Source: a virus. Taken from it: a DNA stretch of 35,377 nt. The translations under genes were made by a program, and so were the position numbers. Every line of letters starts with the position of its first letter. Position 1 is the stretch's first letter. The notes under the pieces were generated by a model. The model was given only the letters and a program-made list of their open reading frames with translations. It ran no database searches and was not told where the DNA came from. The stretch lies in IMG/VR virus record IMGVR_UViG_3300022745_000103, positions 1-35,377 of that record; one strand, given 5' to 3'. Shown piece after piece: positions 22,679 to 30,013 of the stretch.

Positions 22679-23161
22679 ATGGACTTCGGCATCGGTACAG
22701 GGCTTCTTGGCTCGCTATTTGGCGGGCTGTTCCGCATCGCCCCGGAAATCCTGAAGTGGCTTGACCGCAAGGACGAGCGCGCACACGAGCTTGCGATGTT
22801 TCAACTCCAGACCGATCTGGAGAAGCAGCGCGGTACCTTCACGATGGAGGCCAAGTACGCAGACCACAGCATCGCAGCCCTGGATGCCATCAAGTCCGCC
22901 TTTGAGGACCAGCAGGTTGCTGTGTCCCGCGCCTCCACCTGGGTGGCGTCGGCCTCCGCCTTCGTGCGCCCCGGTATCACTTACGTGCTGTTCGGCATGT
23001 ACTGCCTCGTGAAGCTGGTGACGCTGGTGTACGCGCTCATGCACGGGGCGGACTGGGGCAAGGTGTTGACCGAAAGCTACGACGCCGAAGACTTCGCTAT
23101 GCTGAACCTCGTGATCACGTTCTGGTTTGTGGGCCGCGCTATCGAGCGGTATCAGAAGTGA
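22679..23161 (+). CDS. GTA-type holin (3TM family)
   Basis: A 160-residue protein with GAGG at 22667-22670, 8 nt before the ATG. A hydrophobic N-terminal stretch (GIGTGLLGSLFGGLFRI, residues 4-20) precedes a charged helical middle (about 29-85), and two membrane segments lie at 96-121 (FVRPGITYVLFGMYCLVKLV then TLVYAL) and 139-155 (FAMLNLVITFWFVGRAI). The pattern of KDERAHELAM, then RP(G/A)ITYVLF and FWFVGRxIE, fits holins of the gene-transfer-agent release or 3TM type. It would open the inner membrane for the endolysin encoded by the overlapping next gene. Confidence 0.82.
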   Translation: MDFGIGTGLLGSLFGGLFRIAPEILKWLDRKDERAHELAMFQLQTDLEKQRGTFTMEAKYADHSIAALDAIKSAFEDQQVAVSRASTWVASASAFVRPGITYVLFGMYCLVKLVTLVYALMHGADWGKVLTESYDAEDFAMLNLVITFWFVGRAIERYQK

Positions 23162-23628
23162 GCTTCGACACTGCGGTCACACTTGCCACCGAGGGGCTGA
23201 TCAAGCCCTTTGAGGGGTGTCATCGCATGCTGTCCGCTGACCTCTGCCAAGCCTACCCGGACCCCGGCACTCACGCCGAGCCGTGGACCATCTGGTGGGG
23301 TAGCACGCACGGGGTGGAGAAGGACGCGGTCTGGGACCGGGCGCGGGGGGAGGATGCGCTGACCCGCGAGGTGCTGGCGTGTGCCATGAACTTGCTCAAG
23401 CAGTCTCCGGGGCTGTCCCAGGCTACCGACGCTCGGTTTGCTGCGCTGATCTCCTTCGTCTACAACTGCGGGATCGGCAACTACCGCATCAGCACACTCA
23501 AGCGCAGAGTGAACGAGGGCGACTGGGTGGAAGCAGCACGGGAGATTTTGAAGTGGAATAAGGCCGCAGGGCGGGTGATGCCCGGTCTGACGCGCCGTAG
23601 AGCAGCGGAAGCTGCGCTGCTGAGGTAG
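23158..23628 (+). CDS. GH24 lysozyme (endolysin)
   Basis: A 156-residue muramidase that would degrade peptidoglycan at lysis. GTG 23158 overlaps the holin TGA as GTGA. FEGCHRM supplies the catalytic Glu (E19). AYPDPG supplies D35, and WTIWWGSTHGV, an unusual version of the TIGYGHT motif, supplies T44 (W46 replaces the usual Gly). RFAALISFVYNCGIGNYRIS and WNKAAGRVMPGLTRRRAAE match the C-terminal GH24 helices. No signal peptide or SAR anchor is visible, so release depends on the holin. Extra residues between Glu and Asp, with Cys at 21 and 30, are slightly atypical. Confidence 0.87.
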   Translation: MSFDTAVTLATEGLIKPFEGCHRMLSADLCQAYPDPGTHAEPWTIWWGSTHGVEKDAVWDRARGEDALTREVLACAMNLLKQSPGLSQATDARFAALISFVYNCGIGNYRISTLKRRVNEGDWVEAAREILKWNKAAGRVMPGLTRRRAAEAALLR

Positions 23629-23631
23629 AAA

Positions 23632-23660
23632 TTGGCATTCACGTCGGATTCAACTATAAT
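23632..23660 (+). promoter_or_regulatory. Sigma70-type promoter before the second adaptor and ejection genes
   Basis: TTGGCA at 23632-23637 and TATAAT at 23655-23660 are 17 nt apart, immediately after the lysozyme stop. ATTCAAC precedes the -10 as in the 11033 promoter. Transcripts would have a leader of about 40 nt before ATG 23710 and could run through the tail and ejection genes to about 34640. Confidence 0.85.
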
Positions 23661-23709
23661 TCTGTTTCAACGTGCGTGCTGCATCAGCTGCCGAACATTT
23701 GGAGCCTAG

Positions 23710-24342
23710 ATGAGCTATGCGATGACATACGACTCGCTCCTGGTAGACGCACGCCGTTACCTGGAGCGAGGATTCACCGAAGCTGACGACCCGCTCGTCT
23801 ACGAGCAGCTACCCAGGCTGATTTCGCTGGGCGAGACGCGCTGCGCTCGTGAGCTCAAGATCCAGGGCTTCATCCGAGCCGTGACCACCCCGCTGCAGAT
23901 CGGCGTCGCCAGCTACCGGAAACCCGACCGCTGGCGCGACACGGTCTCCATGACTGCGGACGGGGCTCCCGTGTTCGGGCGTTCGTACGAGTACTGCCGG
24001 TCGTACTGGCCGGACGAGTCACAGACGGGCACCCCGCAGTTCTACGCTGACTACGATTACAACCACTGGCTGCTGGTTCCGACGCCGAGCACAGCAGCTA
24101 CGCTGGAAATCATCTACTACGAGCGCCCGAGGCCTCTAGCGGAGGACTTCCAGACCAACTGGCTGACGGACTACGCGCCTGACTTGTTGCTGTACGCCAC
24201 GCTGCTGGAAGCCACCCCGTTCCTCAAGAACGACGAACGCATTCAGACCTGGCAGGCGATGTATGACCGGGCTGCACAGGCGGTCAACGGCGAAGACCTG
24301 AAGCGCATTCTTGACCGCGCAGCTACTCGGAGTGAAGCATGA
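23710..24342 (+). CDS. Head-to-tail adaptor protein (SU10-like)
   Basis: A 210-residue protein with GGAG at 23701-23704 and ATG 23710. YDSLLVDARRYLERGFTEAD then DPLVYEQLPRLISLGETRCA is the helical N-terminal part of adaptor proteins. FIRAVTTPLQIGVASYRKPD, YEYCRSYWPDESQTGTPQFY and YYERPRPL fit the beta domain, and DYAPDLLLYATLLEATPFLK then NDERIQTWQAMYDRAAQAVN the C-terminal helices of the SU10-type adaptor family. It probably forms the ring between the portal and the tail. It is the first gene after the 23632 promoter and overlaps the next gene by 4 nt (ATGA). Confidence 0.82.
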   Translation: MSYAMTYDSLLVDARRYLERGFTEADDPLVYEQLPRLISLGETRCARELKIQGFIRAVTTPLQIGVASYRKPDRWRDTVSMTADGAPVFGRSYEYCRSYWPDESQTGTPQFYADYDYNHWLLVPTPSTAATLEIIYYERPRPLAEDFQTNWLTDYAPDLLLYATLLEATPFLKNDERIQTWQAMYDRAAQAVNGEDLKRILDRAATRSEA

Positions 24343-25538
24343 CGACGTACACCGACGCGTTTGGCGGCGCGAACATCTACCCGGCAGACATCAGCTACAG
24401 CGCGGTCAGCCTGACTGCGAACGCGACCTTCTCCTGGCCGGAAGAGACCTCAACCTCCACCAACCTCGTCACCCGCATCATGGACGTGACGGCGGCTTCC
24501 GGACCGTTCGCCATCATCATGCCGTCGGCGGAGAAGGCCGGCACGGGCGAGACTGTGCTGTTCAACAACATCGGGTCTTACGCCTTCAGCGTCAAGGACG
24601 CCGACGGCACCGAGCTGGTGTCGGTTGACCCGGGCGACGCCTGGCAGATCTACCTGACCGACAACACGGGCGCAGCCGGCAGCTGGCGAGTGTTCCAGTA
24701 CGGTGCGGGTAGCTCCGCTGCACAGGCCTCGGCCCTGGCCGGAACGGGTATCGTCGCTGTCAGCGGTCTGCTGTCCCAGTCGGTGCCGATCATCACGTTC
24801 AACTCCGATTACACCGCAGGTGTGACCGACCGGGCGAAGATGTACGTGTGGACCGATGCGGGGGGAACGCTCTCCCTGCCTACCTGCGCCACGGTCGGCA
24901 GCAACTGGTTCCTGTACGTGCGGAATGCGGGCTCCGGGGCGCTGGTGGTTGACCCGGGCGGCTCGGACCTGATCAACGGCGCATCCACTCTGAGTTTCCA
25001 GCCTGGGGATTCGGCTATCGTTGCGACCGACGGATCGGCCTATTACACGATCGGCTACGGGCGCTCGGCGGTGTTCGCGTTCGACTACACGAGCATCTCG
25101 GTTGCGGGCACGGGCGACTACACCCTGTCCGGCACAGAGCTGAACCGCATCGCCTACAACTTCACCGGGCTGCTCACGGGTAACCGCAACATCATCGTGC
25201 CCGCTACGGTACAGCAGTACTGGGTGTCCAACTCTACGACGGGTTCTTACACCCTCAAAGTCAAGACGGCTGCTGGTACCGGAGAGTTCGTGGGTCAGGG
25301 TGCGCGAGCGATCTTCTACTGCGACGGGACCAACGTGGTGGACGCTGACACGTCTACCGTGTCCACGCCGATCTCCGTGGTCAACGGTGGAACGGGCTCG
25401 ACCACGGCGGGCGGGGCGCTGATCAACCTGGGCGGCACCTCCATCGGCACGACGCTGTTCACCGCTGCGGACACGGCCACCGCCTGGAGTGCGTTGGGAG
25501 TAGCGCCTTCCGGAGCGATTGACGGAGGCACCTTCTGA
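24339..25538 (+). CDS. Virion or tail structural protein
   Basis: A 399-residue, Ser/Thr/Ala/Gly-rich, beta-type protein translated from an ATG overlapping the adaptor stop. ADISYSAVSLTANATFSWPE, DVTAASGPFAIIMPSAEKAG and TGETVLFNNIGSYAFSVKDA suggest repeated beta units, and similar spacing recurs at VYVWTDAGGTLSLPTCATVG-like and AFDYTSISVAGTGDYTLSGT segments. Near the C-terminus, PISVVNGGTGSTTAGGALIN has the NGGTG signature of fibre or spike proteins. Location between the adaptor and the tail hub argues for a tail-proximal structural part. No enzymatic motif found. Confidence 0.7.
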   Translation: MTTYTDAFGGANIYPADISYSAVSLTANATFSWPEETSTSTNLVTRIMDVTAASGPFAIIMPSAEKAGTGETVLFNNIGSYAFSVKDADGTELVSVDPGDAWQIYLTDNTGAAGSWRVFQYGAGSSAAQASALAGTGIVAVSGLLSQSVPIITFNSDYTAGVTDRAKMYVWTDAGGTLSLPTCATVGSNWFLYVRNAGSGALVVDPGGSDLINGASTLSFQPGDSAIVATDGSAYYTIGYGRSAVFAFDYTSISVAGTGDYTLSGTELNRIAYNFTGLLTGNRNIIVPATVQQYWVSNSTTGSYTLKVKTAAGTGEFVGQGARAIFYCDGTNVVDADTSTVSTPISVVNGGTGSTTAGGALINLGGTSIGTTLFTAADTATAWSALGVAPSGAIDGGTF

Positions 25539-27070
25539 TGCCTACGTCCACTATCGTGCTGCGTTCCAACGCTGGTATCAAGCGGGACGGCACGAAGTTT
25601 GACGGCGATTTCTACACTGACGGACGCTGGGTTCGGTTCCAGCGCGGACTGCCGCGGAAGATGGGCGGATACCGCAGCATCAACAAGTACCTGACGGAGA
25701 TCTCCCGAGGGTTCCACAGCTACACCCAGATGGGGCTGCAGTACTGCCACTCGGGCAGCGCCAACTACCTGCAGCGGTTCACCATTGACAGCTCCCGCAA
25801 CAGCTCGGTCATCTCCAATCGCACCCCGAGCGCCCTGGTTGCGAGCACCGACAATCGCTGGATGTTCCAGACGATGTACGACGGCTTGTCGCACAGCGGT
25901 ATGCGTATCGTGGCGCACGTGGCTCCGAACGGGTCATGCCTGTGCAACGATCAGGGTGGGCAGATCTTCTACGGAGACGTGACGGGGACAGCCGCGCTCA
26001 CCGCCGTCACTACGCTGCCCGCAACCGCCAGCGTCACGGGCGGGATTGTGGCGCTGCACCCGTACATGTTCTACTACGGCACCAGCGGAATCGTCGGCTG
26101 GTCTGTGCCGGGTGACCCGACGGACTTCTCCAGCCCCGGCTCCAACATCACCCAGCCCTGGGGGCAGAAGTTCGTCAAAGGGATGCCGCTGCGTGCGGGT
26201 GCGGGGTCGGCTCCGGCGGGGGTGTTCTGGGCCTATGATGCTGTGGTGCGGGCGAGCTTCGTCGGCGGTAGCACGGGGTTCGGCTTTGACGTCCTCGCCA
26301 CCGACACCTCTATCATGTCTGCGGACTCCGTGGTCGACTACGACGGGGTGTTCTACTGGGCGGGGGTAGACCGCTTCTTCATGTTCAACGGGGTAGTGCG
26401 CGACCTACCCAACCCAATGAATTTGAACTGGTTCTTTGACGGGCTCAACACCGCGCAGCGCAGCAAGGTGTTCGCGTTCAAGGTGCCTCGCTATGGAGAG
26501 ATCTGGTGGTGCTACCCTCGGTCTAGCGCCACGGAGTGCACCCACGCCATCATCTACAACGTGCGGGAGAACTGCTGGTACGACACTGAGCTGCCGACGG
26601 CGGGCCGCTCGGCGGGCGGGTTCAACAACGCATTCGCAGCGCCTCTGCTGGTTGACAGCGTGGCCTCCAGCAGCGGGTACCGCGTCTGGATCCACGAGCA
26701 AGAGCACGACGAAGTGGACGGCACCAACTCGTACCCCATCCAGAGCTACTTCGAGACCGCCGACCTGTCTCAGCTCGTACAGGGCAAGGACGCCCGCCTG
26801 CGCATCACCTCCATCGAGCCTGACTTCATCCAGTCCGGTCCGATGAATGTGCAAGTGACGGGCCGCGCGAACGCCCGCGCCCCTGAAGTGTACAGCGCCA
26901 AGTTTGAGTTCCCAGAGGTGGCAACTGAGCCCCGGGAGCAGATCGTGATGCTGAAAGAGCAGCGGCGTGAGCTGCGTGTCAAGTTCGAGAGCAACACCCC
27001 GGGCGGTGACTACCAGATGGGGCAGATCATCGGTCACATCGGCTCCGGCGACAGCACGAGGCTGGGATGA
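25538..27070 (+). CDS. Tail hub or P22 gp10-like DNA stabilisation protein
   Basis: A 510-residue protein with TGATG coupling to the previous gene. LRSNAGIKRDGTKFDGDFYT and RGLPRKMGGYRSINKYLTEI start the protein. FYWAGVDRFFMFNGVVRDLP, MNLNWFFDGLNTAQRSKVFA, PRYGEIWWCYPRSSATECTH and AIIYNVRENCWYDTEL form a run of Trp-rich blades typical of the propeller-like phage stabilisation or tail hub family that includes P22 gp10. YRVWIHEQEHDEVDG and SYFETADLSQLV follow. It likely closes the tail channel after packaging. The high Trp, Tyr and Cys content distinguishes it from the fibre genes. Confidence 0.82.
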   Translation: MPTSTIVLRSNAGIKRDGTKFDGDFYTDGRWVRFQRGLPRKMGGYRSINKYLTEISRGFHSYTQMGLQYCHSGSANYLQRFTIDSSRNSSVISNRTPSALVASTDNRWMFQTMYDGLSHSGMRIVAHVAPNGSCLCNDQGGQIFYGDVTGTAALTAVTTLPATASVTGGIVALHPYMFYYGTSGIVGWSVPGDPTDFSSPGSNITQPWGQKFVKGMPLRAGAGSAPAGVFWAYDAVVRASFVGGSTGFGFDVLATDTSIMSADSVVDYDGVFYWAGVDRFFMFNGVVRDLPNPMNLNWFFDGLNTAQRSKVFAFKVPRYGEIWWCYPRSSATECTHAIIYNVRENCWYDTELPTAGRSAGGFNNAFAAPLLVDSVASSSGYRVWIHEQEHDEVDGTNSYPIQSYFETADLSQLVQGKDARLRITSIEPDFIQSGPMNVQVTGRANARAPEVYSAKFEFPEVATEPREQIVMLKEQRRELRVKFESNTPGGDYQMGQIIGHIGSGDSTRLG

Positions 27071-27294
27071 CGATAACCCGCCCGACCGGCATGGTGTTCT
27101 TGGACTGGGCGAGCTGCACCGTGCAAGACCTCAGCGAGTTCGGCATCATCGGAGGTCCGCAGAGCGAGGTGAAGTGGCAGGAGTGGGCGATTCAGATCTC
27201 CAACAACTCCTCCATCAACGGTGTGCTCCCGGACCCTTACGGGTTCTCAACGTGGCAAGAATGGGCAGAGCGGCTCTGCGCAACCATAGGCTGA
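27067..27294 (+). CDS. Small unknown tail-module protein
   Basis: A 75-residue protein with an ATGA overlap on the hub gene. MTITRPTGMVFLDWASCTVQ, then QSEVKWQEWAIQISNNSSIN and FSTWQEWAERLC contains four Trp and looks compact and well folded. Its stop is 6 nt before the next ATG. I cannot name it. A cofactor of the tail hub or ejection apparatus is the simplest contextual guess. Confidence 0.7.
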   Translation: MTITRPTGMVFLDWASCTVQDLSEFGIIGGPQSEVKWQEWAIQISNNSSINGVLPDPYGFSTWQEWAERLCATIG

Positions 27295-27300
27295 AACGAC

Positions 27301-29013
27301 ATGGACAAGCAACAGATTCTGCAAATCGCTCATTCCAACCCGCAGTTCGCGCAGGCTGTGGATGCGATGCAACAGCACATGGGCGACATGCCTGTGACCT
27401 CGGAAGGTATCGGCGAGCTCGTCAAGATGCTGGAGTTCGCGCTCTCGCATCCGCAGGCGTACCCGGAGATCAAGCGGGCAGCGGTCGCTGACGGCTACAT
27501 CGACCCTGAAGACCTGCCCGATCAGTTCGATCAGACGGTCATCATCTCCATCCTCGCCGCGCTGTACGAGCTGCAAGACCGCACCCAGCAGCAAGGGTAC
27601 GCCCGGGGTGGCTTGGCTATGGCGGCCCAGCGGCTGCAGGGTGCAGGTCGGGGCGGCGACACGATGCTCGCACACATCAACCCGCGTGAAGCTGAAATGC
27701 TGCATCGCGCGGGCGGTAGCGGTCGCATCAACCCGCACACCGGACTGCCTGAATACGGCTTCCTGAGCGGACTGATGAAGGCAGTGGTGCCGATCGCGGC
27801 GACTTTCATTGCTCCGTATCTGGCTCCGATGCTCGGCGGGAGTATGCTCGCTGCGGGTGCGGTCACCGGCGCGATCGGGGCGGGTCTGACCGGGGGCAAT
27901 CCGCTGCAAGGCGCCATCTTCGGGGGTCTGGGTCAGGGGTTGGGCGGTGCACTCGGGTCGGCTACGAACTCGGGCCTCAACCTGAACCTGAGCGAGAGCG
28001 CACAGAACTTGCTCGGTGCGGGGCTGGCGGGCGGCGCTGTAGGCGCGGCGACGGGCAAGGGATTCCTGCCCGGGATGGCACAGGGCGCTATCGGCTCCTA
28101 CCTAGGTAGCGAGCTCGGGGGTGCCAGCGGTAATGAAGCAGTCAAAGCGGGTGGGGCTAGCTTCGGCAACATGCTGACTGCGGGCTACGACCCGAAGACC
28201 GCAGCTATCGGTGGCGGTCTGTCCGGGCTGGCGTCTTCGATGGGCTTCCGCCCTCCCACCGGTCCCGCCCCCAAGCCCTCCGACATGGTGCTGGACGCGA
28301 TGCGGGCCGCGCCGGGTACGACCGACTTCGGCACCCCGAGCGGGCTGGAGATGGCCAGCCAGGGGGAACTACCCACGCAGCCTCAGATCGGCTCTATGAA
28401 CCCTGCGCCTGCTGTCGGCCAGGGTGCTGCTTGGACCGGGGAGCCGACGCAGGTCAACATGACTCCCAAGCCCGAAGGGGGGCTCTCGAGCCTGCTCAAT
28501 GATCCCAAGAAGTTGCTGATGGGCGCCACGCTGCTCGGCTCGCTGTCGTCGGCTCCGCAGCCGGTTAAAGCGGCGGTGTCCTCGCTGTCCCCTCAGCAGC
28601 AAGCCTACTTCAACCGACCCAGCATCACGTGGGACTGGAACAAGATGCAGTCGGATGCGGCTGCGCGTGGGCTGGGTCTGAGCCAGTACATGTCTCAATA
28701 CTGGCCGCAGATCACCGGCGGAGCGTACAACCAGACGGTTCCGCGCTACGCTCACGGCGGGCCGCTCATGCAGCTGGCCCGGGGCGCGGGCTCAGGGCGG
28801 GCAGACACCATCGACGCTCGGCTGTCCGACGGTGAGTACGTTATGGATGCGGAGACCGTGGCGCTGCTAGGCGACGGCTCCACGCAAGAAGGGGCTCGTC
28901 GCCTGGATGAGATGCGTCACAACATCCGGGTGCAGAAAGGGCGGGCGCTGGCGCGTGGGAAATTCAGCCCGAACGCCAAATCTCCGCTACAATACTTGAA
29001 GGAGGCCAACTGA
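27301..29013 (+). CDS. Internal virion or tape-measure-like ejection protein
   Basis: A 570-residue Gly/Ala-rich protein. The N-terminal 100 residues are helical (MDKQQILQIAHSNPQFAQAV, EIKRAAVADGYIDPEDLPDQ), with GYARGGLAMAAQ at 99-110 and HINPREAEMLHRAGGSGRIN just after. Residues about 160-320 form an extended hydrophobic Gly/Ala segment (LGGSMLAAGAVTGAIGAGLT) able to cross membranes. Near the C-terminus, YAHGGPLMQLARGAGSGRAD and DARLSDGEYVMDAETVALLG then DGSTQEGARRLDEMRHNI match a motif seen in many phage internal and tape-measure proteins. It is probably released into the host envelope during DNA delivery. Biochemical activity is not evident. Confidence 0.72.
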   Translation: MDKQQILQIAHSNPQFAQAVDAMQQHMGDMPVTSEGIGELVKMLEFALSHPQAYPEIKRAAVADGYIDPEDLPDQFDQTVIISILAALYELQDRTQQQGYARGGLAMAAQRLQGAGRGGDTMLAHINPREAEMLHRAGGSGRINPHTGLPEYGFLSGLMKAVVPIAATFIAPYLAPMLGGSMLAAGAVTGAIGAGLTGGNPLQGAIFGGLGQGLGGALGSATNSGLNLNLSESAQNLLGAGLAGGAVGAATGKGFLPGMAQGAIGSYLGSELGGASGNEAVKAGGASFGNMLTAGYDPKTAAIGGGLSGLASSMGFRPPTGPAPKPSDMVLDAMRAAPGTTDFGTPSGLEMASQGELPTQPQIGSMNPAPAVGQGAAWTGEPTQVNMTPKPEGGLSSLLNDPKKLLMGATLLGSLSSAPQPVKAAVSSLSPQQQAYFNRPSITWDWNKMQSDAAARGLGLSQYMSQYWPQITGGAYNQTVPRYAHGGPLMQLARGAGSGRADTIDARLSDGEYVMDAETVALLGDGSTQEGARRLDEMRHNIRVQKGRALARGKFSPNAKSPLQYLKEAN

Positions 29014-29014
29014 A

Positions 29015-30004
29015 ATGGCTGGACTGTTCTCTGGTACGCCGCAGACGGCAACTTCGTACACTACCTCATCCACGGAGACCCCGAAGTGGATGCAGGACGC
29101 GATCTACAACCAGATCCAATGGGCGACCAACGTCGCCAACTCGCCGTTCCAGCCGTACGCAATGCCGACGGTGGCGGAGCTCTCTCCGCTGCAGCAGCAA
29201 GCCTACCAGCGGGTGCAGCAGAATCAGGGGGTCTGGCAACCCGGTATGAATGTGGCGCAGGCGGGGATGCAGAGTATCGCCCAGGATACCGACGCCGCTC
29301 AGTCTGCCGCGCAACCCTACATGGCGCAGGCGGCGCAGACCTCGGCCCAGAACGTCGGTCAATACATGAGCCCCTACACTCAAGGTGTGCTGAACGTCAT
29401 CGCAAAGCAGGGCGCTCGCAACCTGACGGAGAACTTGCTGCCCGGGGTGAGCGACGCCTTCATCCGCGCGGGGCAGTTCGGCTCCGGGCGCATGGGTGAG
29501 TTCGGCTCCCGGGCGCTGCGCGACACCCAGGAGGGTATCCTCAACCAGCAAGCCCAGGCGCTGCAAGCGGGCTATGGGCAGGCGCTCGGCGCGGCTCAGA
29601 CGGACCTCTCCCGCCAGGGGCAGCTGGCCTCCACGGCGGGGCAGCTGGCCTCCACGGATATCAACCGTCAGGCGTCCGCGCTCAACTCCATCGCCTCCAT
29701 GGCTGACCAGCAGCAGCGGATGGGTACGGCGGATGTAGCTGCGCTGGAGGCTGCCGGTACGTCGCAGCAGGCGCAGATGCAAAAGCAGCTGGACGCAGCC
29801 TACCAGCAGTACGCTGCCGGACAGCAGTATCCGAAGAGTCAGCTCGACTGGCTGAACGCGCAGGTGCGGGGTATGGCTCCCAGCGTACCGACCACCACGA
29901 CGGGCTCGGGCGGCTCTACAGGGCAGGCCTACTCCGCCTCGCCGCTGTCGCAGCTCGCATCCGGAATGTACACCTACAAGGGCTTGTCCTCGCTCGGACA
30001 GTAA
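29015..30004 (+). CDS. Gln/Ala-rich internal virion (ejection) protein
   Basis: A 329-residue, Cys-free protein rich in Gln, Ala, Ser and Thr, with GAAGGAGG 15-20 nt before its ATG. Residues about 16-60 are helical (TETPKWMQDAIYNQIQWATN), YMSPYTQGVLNVIAKQGARN then LTENLLPGVSDAFIRAGQFG sits near the centre, and long Gln-rich helices follow (SQQAQMQKQLDAAYQQYAAG). Proteins of this type and position, between tail hub and larger ejection proteins, resemble P22 gp7/gp20-type or T7 gp14-type components. No catalytic motif is visible. Confidence 0.75.
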   Translation: MAGLFSGTPQTATSYTTSSTETPKWMQDAIYNQIQWATNVANSPFQPYAMPTVAELSPLQQQAYQRVQQNQGVWQPGMNVAQAGMQSIAQDTDAAQSAAQPYMAQAAQTSAQNVGQYMSPYTQGVLNVIAKQGARNLTENLLPGVSDAFIRAGQFGSGRMGEFGSRALRDTQEGILNQQAQALQAGYGQALGAAQTDLSRQGQLASTAGQLASTDINRQASALNSIASMADQQQRMGTADVAALEAAGTSQQAQMQKQLDAAYQQYAAGQQYPKSQLDWLNAQVRGMAPSVPTTTTGSGGSTGQAYSASPLSQLASGMYTYKGLSSLGQ

Positions 30005-30013
30005 GGATCTGCT

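Noticed and set aside
28988-28993. TACAAT before the 329-residue internal protein
   Set aside because: The sequence 17 nt upstream (CAGCCC) does not resemble a -35 and the site is within the coding end of the previous gene.
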